A stretch of DNA of 7,172 bases from Desulfuromusa sp. (GTDB taxonomy: Bacteria > Desulfobacterota > Desulfuromonadia > Desulfuromonadales > Geopsychrobacteraceae). Location of the stretch: positions 1-7,172 of the forward strand of contig JAOZLQ010000117.1 of the NCBI GenBank assembly GCA_029934755.1, in the 5' to 3' direction. A program made the translations under genes and the position numbers. Below the pieces are notes generated by a model. It was not told where the DNA came from. It worked only from the letters and a program-made list of their open reading frames with translations, and did not search any database. Shown piece after piece: positions 1 to 5,146 of this stretch; within the stretch, counting starts at the first letter, position 1; each line of letters begins with the position of its first letter.

Positions 1-1865
1 ACCAATTGTTTTACAATAGCCAGCCCCAGTCCGGTTCCCTCTGGCTTACTCGTCACTAGTGGCTCAAAAAGTTGATCAGTAAGTTCCGGTGGCAAACCAC
101 AGCCATTATCACACACCCTGATCTCAACTTGCCCTTCAAACTCACTGGTATAAACATCAACCTGTCCACTCTGATCACATGCCTGTAAAGCATTCAGTAT
201 CAGATTCATAAAGATCTGATGTAGATGCTGGGCAGGGGAACAAATCAACAGTGGTGTCGTCACTAAATGTAGCTGCAACTGAATATTGTTTCGATCCGCC
301 TCCTCAACAAGAATGAACTCAAGATCAACCAATACCTGGCTTATATCAATTGGCTTCCACTCAACACTTTGTTGCGGTGCTAGAAAGCCTCTTAAATGCC
401 CTAGAAAAGTCCCTAGACGATCGACCAGATTCATCATTTTGGACAAATCATGTTGCAGCTGTGGATCAAGATCATTGCGCCGTTGCAGCATCTGTAGTTT
501 GATCCGCAATCCCGCTAATGGATTACCAATTTCATGAGCGACGGTCGCTGACAACATCCCCAATGATGACAACCTGTTCGCCTGTAATAGTTGCCTGTCA
601 AGTTTAAGCATCTGTTGCCGTGCAGAATCCGCCTCTAGCTGAGAATCGTTAAGAGCTGTAACTTTCTTCTCAACTTCCTGTTGTAAATGAGTGTTCCAAT
701 TGATCAGCTCTTCCTGGGTCTCTTTCTGCGCTTGTGCCATCTCATTCAGAGCGAGTGACAGCTGCCCGAATTCATCCCGGCTGGTAATATTTGATCGTGT
801 TTCAAAATCACCGTCAGCAACAGTATTGGCAAATTTTGACAAGCGACGTATCGGGTAACTAAATCGGCGGGCAGCAATAATTGCCAGAACAGTGACTAGA
901 AGTGACAACAAGACAAATGTGAGGATGAAGGTTTTTTTTAATCGTTCTGTCTCAGCACAAAGGCGTTCTTTAGAATAAGCAACAGCCAAATACCAGAGTC
1001 GATCACGGCCTGCATTAACCGGTGTTATAGCTAATATATCTGACTTTTCTATATCGACACTGGGGCCTTCATCTGGTCTGGGAAGTAAAGGGAGAATCGC
1101 ATCAAGTTCTTTGAGTTCATGCGGTCCAGCGCTGGTAAAATTTACGACACTGGCCTTACTTTCCATTTTGATAAACTGGCGCCCCTGATTCAATAACAGA
1201 ACTCTGGTTCCCTCCACTGATACCAGATATTCCAAAACTGAAAGCAATTTTTCACCAAAAACATTTATAACAACTAGCCCTGCAGTTACTCCCGAACTAT
1301 CGATAATTGGAGCGGCAATCCTGACTACCAACCGATTCGGAACCTCAATCTGGCCTAACTCAACATTAAGATCAAGATGGGAAACGTATGTGTCTCCAGC
1401 ACTCCCGCGCAATGCTTCCTGAACATAGTAACGGTCACCTTTGTATTGTAATTTCGATTCGGGTACCAGAATCGGGTGACCATCCATATTATTTATGCGT
1501 AGCTGTTCAAACCCATCTGCTTTAATAAAGCGTATCTGGTAATAATCTTTTTCGACCATGATAGCAGCTAGAAATTCATTCTGTATCAAAGGCCACTGAT
1601 CAGCTTCCATATCATCCTGAAGACGACGCTGTAAAAAGCGCGCCAGGAAACGGACATCCCTTTTCACCCCATCCAGATAATCTTCAATAGCGTTGGCAGC
1701 AGTAACCGCCTCTACCCGTAAACCTTGAGTGATCCCTGCTTGAAGAGCATTTTCCATCCGATTTAAAGATAAGTTTCCCAAAAAAAGTATTGGCCCAAGT
1801 GCCAAGCCCAAAAATGCAATCAACATTTTACTTCTGATAGATAGAGATATTTGAGAAACTTTCAT
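1..1865 (-). CDS. Cache-HAMP sensor histidine kinase, NtrB-like (C-terminus cut by window edge)
   Basis: Open minus-strand frame, not interrupted by a stop over 621 codons, running off the left edge. It starts at the ATG read from 1865 and has an AGGAAAC ribosome site at 1877-1871. It is a membrane sensor kinase that autophosphorylates on histidine and passes phosphate to a response regulator. Residues about 13-31 are the first membrane segment. About 35-305 form a periplasmic sensor that looks like a (double) Cache/PDC domain, with a DRYYVQEALRG stretch near 144-154 and an API-DSSG-TAGLVVIN strand pattern near 185-201. The second membrane segment is about 312-332, followed by HAMP (333-385) and a coiled coil (to about 430). 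The H-box is AHEIGNPLAG with phospho-acceptor His444. The N-box holds N554 and N558, the G1 box is DNGCG at 586-590, and the F/G2 region is LFEPL...GTGLGLAIV at 599-618. The HEIGNPLAG form is typical of NtrB/AtoS-like kinases that partner sigma-54 activators. The ligand is unknown. Only the last few tens of residues, or a fused extra domain, are missing. Confidence 0.93.
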   Translation of the reverse strand, partial: MKVSQISLSIRSKMLIAFLGLALGPILFLGNLSLNRMENALQAGITQGLRVEAVTAANAIEDYLDGVKRDVRFLARFLQRRLQDDMEADQWPLIQNEFLAAIMVEKDYYQIRFIKADGFEQLRINNMDGHPILVPESKLQYKGDRYYVQEALRGSAGDTYVSHLDLNVELGQIEVPNRLVVRIAAPIIDSSGVTAGLVVINVFGEKLLSVLEYLVSVEGTRVLLLNQGRQFIKMESKASVVNFTSAGPHELKELDAILPLLPRPDEGPSVDIEKSDILAITPVNAGRDRLWYLAVAYSKERLCAETERLKKTFILTFVLLSLLVTVLAIIAARRFSYPIRRLSKFANTVADGDFETRSNITSRDEFGQLSLALNEMAQAQKETQEELINWNTHLQQEVEKKVTALNDSQLEADSARQQMLKLDRQLLQANRLSSLGMLSATVAHEIGNPLAGLRIKLQMLQRRNDLDPQLQHDLSKMMNLVDRLGTFLGHLRGFLAPQQSVEWKPIDISQVLVDLEFILVEEADRNNIQLQLHLVTTPLLICSPAQHLHQIFMNLILNALQACDQSGQVDVYTSEFEGQVEIRVCDNGCGLPPELTDQLFEPLVTSKPEGTGLGLAIVKQL

Positions 1866-1915
1866 ACTTAGTTTCCTGTTGATGAGTAAGAAACCAGTGA
1901 CCACATTGAAGAACC

Positions 1916-1931
1916 GATCACTCAACTGATC
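1916..1931. promoter_or_regulatory. Dyad GATCA-N6-TGATC, candidate activator site
   Basis: Perfect 5-bp inverted repeat (GATCA at 1916-1920, TGATC at 1927-1931) with a 6-bp spacer. Its centre lies about 142 bp upstream of the predicted transcription start at about 2066. The 16-bp span and distance suit an upstream enhancer site for an NtrC-type activator, but arms this short also arise by chance. The pairing with the kinase's unseen regulator is inferred. Confidence 0.3.
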
Positions 1932-1945
1932 ATAAAAGTACCATA

Positions 1946-1969
1946 CAGTTGGTTATTTTTGAACCACTG
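1946..1969. promoter_or_regulatory. Imperfect dyad around TGGTT-N7-AACCA, candidate enhancer (UAS)
   Basis: The core is a perfect TGGTT (1950-1954)/AACCA (1962-1966) inverted repeat around a 7-base AT-rich centre. It is flanked by CAGT (1946-1949) and ACTG (1966-1969), which extend the symmetry with a one-base shift. The centre lies about 108 bp upstream of the predicted start, a normal place for a sigma-54 activator site. CAGTTG here (1946-1951) also mirrors CAACTG at 1923-1928. The assignment is inferred from symmetry and distance only. Confidence 0.4.
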
Positions 1970-2039
1970 AACCGGTATTTTTTTTATCACTAAAGAAAAT
2001 ATTCATTGACAACTTGCCGCCATTAAAGGGTTTCACTTA

Positions 2040-2055
2040 TGGCACGCTTTCTGCT
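2040..2055 (+). promoter_or_regulatory. Sigma-54 (RpoN) -24/-12 promoter
   Basis: TGGCAC-GCTTT-CTGCT matches the -24/-12 consensus TGGCAC-N5-TTGCW with a single mismatch (C for the first T). The invariant GG (2041-2042) and GC (2053-2054) have the required 10 bases between them. It reads toward the cytochrome operon, with a predicted start near 2066 and a leader of about 120 bases. Such promoters strictly need an ATP-using NtrC-type activator, which fits the NtrB-like kinase encoded divergently. Confidence 0.75.
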
Positions 2056-2172
2056 TTTGATTTTAATTAATTACTTAGCTGCAATTGAAGAACCAAAAAA
2101 TATAAGAAAGAAGTAAGCAGTAGTATTCCTATATTTACAAGTCTATCGAACGGAATGATCAAACTTCGACTC

Positions 2173-2179
2173 GGGAGAG
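2173..2179 (+). promoter_or_regulatory. Ribosome binding site fixing the tetraheme cytochrome start
   Basis: GGGAGAG lies 8 bases before the ATG at 2188. An in-frame ATG at 2155 would add 11 residues but has no usable Shine-Dalgarno sequence, so 2188 is preferred. Confidence 0.7.
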
Positions 2180-2187
2180 ATTTCCAA

Positions 2188-2847
2188 ATGGGGAACAAAG
2201 AGAAAAAATCTCATTTTGACAAGGGTGAGTTGTGGAAGAAAATCATCCTGCCCGGCACCGTTATTCTTATTCTTCTTTTCCTTTTCTGGGGAGACAATAA
2301 ACCTGCCATTCCAGATCCGGTAGCACTTAATGCTGAATGGTATACACCAGAAACTGCACGTGGAGAGATTCTGGTCAACACTGTTCTGCCTGGAAATTGT
2401 TTCATTTGTCATAGTGTACAGGTTCCCGATCCAAATGTGATTCGTCCACAGTTTGCCCATCCGACAGTCAAGCTGGATCATGGTGTCAATGATCGTTGCT
2501 ATAATTGCCATCATGTTTATGATCGCGACAGCTTGGCTGGTGATGGTGAAGGTAGGATAAATTTTGCTACTCCTGAAAAACTCTGTGCCCGCTGTCACGG
2601 TATTATTGTTCGGGACTGGAAAGCAGGAACCCATGGATTAAGACAGGGTGGTTGGCTGGTTGAAGATGGTGCAGATCCCGTCAACTTCACCTGTACAGAA
2701 TGTCATGATCCACATTCACCTAAGTTCAAATATAAGATAGCAGCACCGGCGCCTACTTGGCCGGACAAAACACTCCGCAAAACAAGACATTCTGATGATG
2801 ACCCACAGTCAGCCTATTTGACTGAAACTATCCAGGAGAGATTCTGA
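2188..2847 (+). CDS. Membrane-anchored tetraheme cytochrome c
   Basis: 219-residue protein with a short charged N-terminus, one hydrophobic segment at about 19-34 that probably stays as a signal anchor, and a periplasmic domain. Four CXXCH motifs (CFICH 71-75, CYNCH 104-108, CARCH 133-137, CTECH 169-173) bind four c-type hemes. Additional histidines (His91, His98, His109, His149, His176) could be distal ligands. The tail after heme 4 is a CHDPHSP stretch followed by a proline-rich segment, a layout seen in small cytochromes that accompany NrfD-type membrane complexes. It is the first gene after the sigma-54 promoter, and its TGA overlaps the next ATG by one base, so the two are probably translationally coupled. 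Likely role: passing electrons between the Fe-S/NrfD module and the large periplasmic cytochrome. I do not assign it to a named family. The direction of electron flow is inferred. Confidence 0.9.
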   Translation: MGNKEKKSHFDKGELWKKIILPGTVILILLFLFWGDNKPAIPDPVALNAEWYTPETARGEILVNTVLPGNCFICHSVQVPDPNVIRPQFAHPTVKLDHGVNDRCYNCHHVYDRDSLAGDGEGRINFATPEKLCARCHGIIVRDWKAGTHGLRQGGWLVEDGADPVNFTCTECHDPHSPKFKYKIAAPAPTWPDKTLRKTRHSDDDPQSAYLTETIQERF

Positions 2848-3797
2848 TGAGTACGGAAGATCAAAAAAATCTTGGGCTAAAAAATGAGGATCAGCAGGAA
2901 CCCGTCATCAGCCGTCGATATTTCCTTGCCGGGACAGCTTGTCTGTCGGTCGCCACTGCCGTTTCGCTATCTCCTCTTCTCAATGCGGAAGAGGTTCCTT
3001 CCGGGGATGATTTTATCCAAAAGCACTATAAGGAATTAAGTGACGAGGAGAAAAAAGAAATCTTTGCCCGACTCGAAGCCAGGATAGACAAGCAATACGG
3101 CGTTTCAACATCAATTTCTGACCCACAACCCATGGACGGTGTCGAGTTCGCTTATGTTCTCAACCTTGGTCGTTGTATCGGTTGCCGTAAATGTGTTTAT
3201 GCCTGCATGAAAGAAAACAACCAGTCTCGAAGCCCGCAAAAGCAGTACATCCGGGTCTTGAAGATGAAAAAAGGAACCATCAACCTGGAAACATCAAGTC
3301 ACGATTATCCGGAAAAAGAGGCCTCCAGTGAAGATTTTTTTTATATGCCGGTCTCCTGTCAACAATGTCGTGAACCAAAATGTATTGAAGTTTGCCCGGT
3401 TAAAGCCACATGGAAGGAAAAGGATGGCATAGTTGTGGTCGACTATAATTGGTGTATTGGCTGTCGCTATTGTGAAGCAGCCTGTCCTTACCATGCCAGG
3501 CGTTTCAACTTTGCCAAACCGCAACTGCCCGCAGAGGAACTCAACCCGGACATGGGTTATCTCTCCAACCGACCTCGCTATATGGGGGTTATGGAAAAAT
3601 GTACCTTCTGTCTACATAAAACGCGGCGAGGAGAATATCCAGCTTGTATGGAAGTCTGCCCGACCGGGGCACGTAAATTTGGCAACATCAGGGACCCCGA
3701 AAGCGAAGTACGTAAAATTATTGAGCAGGAACGAGTTTTTGTGCTCAAGCAAGAGGTCGGTACTTTACCAAAATTCTATTACACTTTTGCTAAATAG
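2847..3797 (+). CDS. Tat-exported four-cluster [4Fe-4S] ferredoxin-like subunit (NrfC/DsrO/HmcB type)
   Basis: 316 residues, starting at an ATG that overlaps the upstream stop (TGATG), with AGGAGAG at 2834-2840. The twin-arginine motif SRRYFL (22-27) precedes a hydrophobic stretch to about 45, so the folded protein goes to the periplasm by the Tat route. Sixteen cysteines form four ferredoxin-type sets: C110/113/116/120, C171/174/179/183, C203/206/209/213 and C252/255/267/271. None is missing, so four [4Fe-4S] clusters are expected. This is the electron-wire subunit of DMSO-reductase-type and Dsr/Hmc-type complexes. It docks on the NrfD-like membrane protein encoded next and relays electrons between it and cytochromes. 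An acidic/lysine-rich helix (about 53-82) separates the Tat signal from the first cluster. No molybdopterin subunit lies beside it, so it more likely serves a quinone-cytochrome conduit than a Mo enzyme. Confidence 0.93.
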   Translation: MSTEDQKNLGLKNEDQQEPVISRRYFLAGTACLSVATAVSLSPLLNAEEVPSGDDFIQKHYKELSDEEKKEIFARLEARIDKQYGVSTSISDPQPMDGVEFAYVLNLGRCIGCRKCVYACMKENNQSRSPQKQYIRVLKMKKGTINLETSSHDYPEKEASSEDFFYMPVSCQQCREPKCIEVCPVKATWKEKDGIVVVDYNWCIGCRYCEAACPYHARRFNFAKPQLPAEELNPDMGYLSNRPRYMGVMEKCTFCLHKTRRGEYPACMEVCPTGARKFGNIRDPESEVRKIIEQERVFVLKQEVGTLPKFYYTFAK

Positions 3798-3847
3798 TTG
3801 GCCGAACAAATTAAGAGTCTGTCAACAACCATCAAGAGGGTCAATCA

Positions 3848-5062
3848 ATGAATACAGGTTCCCCAAGATTTTTTAGCGATCTGGCAAAAACTGTTCTGGT
3901 CGGCAATAGAACCTATACCATCTGGATGCTTGCACTGATTGCCGTCAGCATGCTCGGGCTCAATGCTTTCAGTCGACAATTAGCACATGGCCTGTACACA
4001 ACCGGCATGGGGGATGAAGTTTCCTGGGGTCTTTATATCTCCAATTTTGCCTTTTTGGTCGGCATGGCGGCAGCGGCCGTTATGATGGTTATTCCAGCAT
4101 ATGTTTTTAAAGATGAGGAAATCCACAAAGTTGTTATTTTTACTGAGCTCTGGGCGGTTGCTGCTTTGATCATGTGCCTGCTCTTTGTTACTGCTGACAT
4201 CGGTCGTCCCGACCGTCTCTGGCATATGTTTCCTGTGATCGGGGTTTTTAACTGGCCAATGTCGATGCTCACCTGGGATGTTCTGGTGCTAAACGGTTAT
4301 CTCTTTCTCAACCTCTATGTTTGCGGTTATGTCCTCTATAAAAAATATACCGGCCAAAAGCTGGTCGCCCGCCATTATGTACCGATAGTTTTTCTTGCTA
4401 TTGCCTGGGCTCCCCTGATTCACACCATCACGGCATTTCTGTTTCAAGGGTTAGGAGCCAGACCTTTTTGGCACAGTGGCTTGATCGCACCCCGCTTTCT
4501 TGCATCAGCATTTTCTGCCGGTCCTGCATTTATCATCCTGGTTTTTAAAATCATGGAACATTTTAAATGCTGCACCATCCATGAGAAGGTTATTGCCAAG
4601 ATTAGGGTCATCGTAACCGTCAGTTTACTAGTTAACCTGCTGCTGTTCGGGTCAGAGCTTTTTACTGAGCTTTATTCCGGCTCGGAACATTCTATCCACC
4701 TGAGTTTTTTACTTGGATTTCATGGAGAGAGCGTACTGGCTCCCTGGATCTGGTCTGCCGTAGTACTGAATATTATTGCTGCGATCATTTTACTCTTGCC
4801 GGTTCGAGAGAACCCACGGTTTTTGAATGTTGCTTGTGTAATGATTGTTGTTGGTATCTGGGTTGAAAAAGGGCTGGGCTTTGTTATTTCAGGTTTCATT
4901 CCAACACCCCTTGGTGATTTTGTTCAGTACCAACCCTCACTCAATGAGTTGACTGTCTGTTTCGGTATTTTTGCTTTCGGCTTGTTAATTTATACAGCAC
5001 TATTAAAAATTGCCGTTCCAATAATCAATGGACAACTATGCCACAGAAAAAACCATAATTAA
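3848..5062 (+). CDS. NrfD/HmcC/DsrP-type integral membrane quinone-interacting subunit
   Basis: 404-residue, highly hydrophobic protein with about ten membrane segments, roughly at 23-40, 60-88, 97-118, 138-164, 180-200, 216-238, 250-278, 298-318, 325-350 and 367-392. The length fits the long NrfD subfamily (HmcC/DsrP/PsrC relatives, about 400 residues). The TADIGRPDRLW stretch at 115-125, after a Glu-Leu-Trp at 100-102, is a hallmark of this family and lies at the site facing quinone. A WEKG-like turn (VEKGLGFVISGF, 339-350) and a PTPLGD loop near 352-357 are also typical of the longer members. It carries no heme of its own and exchanges electrons between menaquinol and the Fe-S subunit encoded just upstream. 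The start has AGAGGG at 3835-3840, seven bases before the ATG, after a 50-bp gap. Whether it also moves protons cannot be told from sequence. Confidence 0.92.
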   Translation: MNTGSPRFFSDLAKTVLVGNRTYTIWMLALIAVSMLGLNAFSRQLAHGLYTTGMGDEVSWGLYISNFAFLVGMAAAAVMMVIPAYVFKDEEIHKVVIFTELWAVAALIMCLLFVTADIGRPDRLWHMFPVIGVFNWPMSMLTWDVLVLNGYLFLNLYVCGYVLYKKYTGQKLVARHYVPIVFLAIAWAPLIHTITAFLFQGLGARPFWHSGLIAPRFLASAFSAGPAFIILVFKIMEHFKCCTIHEKVIAKIRVIVTVSLLVNLLLFGSELFTELYSGSEHSIHLSFLLGFHGESVLAPWIWSAVVLNIIAAIILLLPVRENPRFLNVACVMIVVGIWVEKGLGFVISGFIPTPLGDFVQYQPSLNELTVCFGIFAFGLLIYTALLKIAVPIINGQLCHRKNHN

Positions 5063-5085
5063 TCGCTGCCAAGCTTAGATAAATT

Positions 5086-5108
5086 CCTCCTGACATAATT
5101 TCAGGAGG
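5086..5108 (+). repeat. Perfect hairpin between the membrane subunit and the large cytochrome
   Basis: CCTCCTGA (5086-5093) and TCAGGAGG (5101-5108) are perfect inverted repeats around a 7-base loop. The stem is G+C rich, but no T-run follows, so it is not a good intrinsic terminator. It lies 24 bases after the membrane-subunit stop and 38 bases before the next start. It could protect or process the mRNA between the two genes, or partly attenuate readthrough. The left arm also complements the GGGAGG ribosome site at 5136-5141 in part (CCTCC against GGAGG). Confidence 0.6.
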
Positions 5109-5135
5109 GAACGAGTTATCATTAGCACCATGAAA

Positions 5136-5141
5136 GGGAGG
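5136..5141 (+). promoter_or_regulatory. Ribosome binding site fixing the GTG start of the large cytochrome
   Basis: GGGAGG stands five bases before a GTG at 5147. The next in-frame start (ATG at 5165) has no such site and would remove the positively charged front of the signal peptide, so GTG is preferred. Confidence 0.75.
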
Positions 5142-5146
5142 TAAAT

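Larger units (their letters stand above)
1866..2187. other. Divergent intergenic regulatory region
   Basis: About 320 bp separate the divergently read kinase and tetraheme cytochrome genes, and no convincing coding frame lies here. It is AT-rich, with a T-run near 1978-1986. It holds two dyads (1916-1931 and 1946-1969), three copies of GAACC (1911-1915, 1961-1965, 1969-1973), a -24/-12 promoter and a roughly 120-base leader. A TATGAT hexamer on the minus strand (1934-1929) could be a -10 box for the kinase, but I see no good -35 partner, so it is not called separately. A TTGACA at 2006-2011 has no properly spaced -10 box on the plus strand. Confidence 0.7.

Noticed and set aside
286..537. 83-codon plus-strand frame inside the kinase gene
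   Set aside because: It is antisense to the HisKA/HATPase-coding part of a well supported kinase and is rich in Ser/Arg/Cys with no domain, as expected of a shadow.
2006..2011. TTGACA as a sigma-70 -35 box for the operon
   Set aside because: No acceptable -10 hexamer lies 16-18 bases downstream, and the -24/-12 element a little further on is a much better match.
2071..2116. TTACTT/AAGTAA inverted pair in the operon leader as a riboswitch or attenuator stem
   Set aside because: Six A/T-rich pairs separated by 34 bases in an AT-rich leader are expected by chance; no further supporting helix was seen.
2143..2634. 163-codon open frame on the minus strand opposite the tetraheme cytochrome
   Set aside because: It lies antisense to a gene with four clear heme motifs, shows no recognisable domain, and is best explained as a shadow frame.
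3433..3876. 147-codon plus-strand frame overlapping the Fe-S and membrane-subunit genes
   Set aside because: It runs out of frame through the conserved cysteine region of the Fe-S gene and has no ribosome site or domain of its own.
5130..5144. Mini open frame ATG-AAA-GGG-AGG-TAA before the large cytochrome start
   Set aside because: It could suggest a leader peptide, but its own nearest Shine-Dalgarno sequence is about 20 bases away and its codons simply contain the next gene's ribosome site, so chance is the simpler reading.
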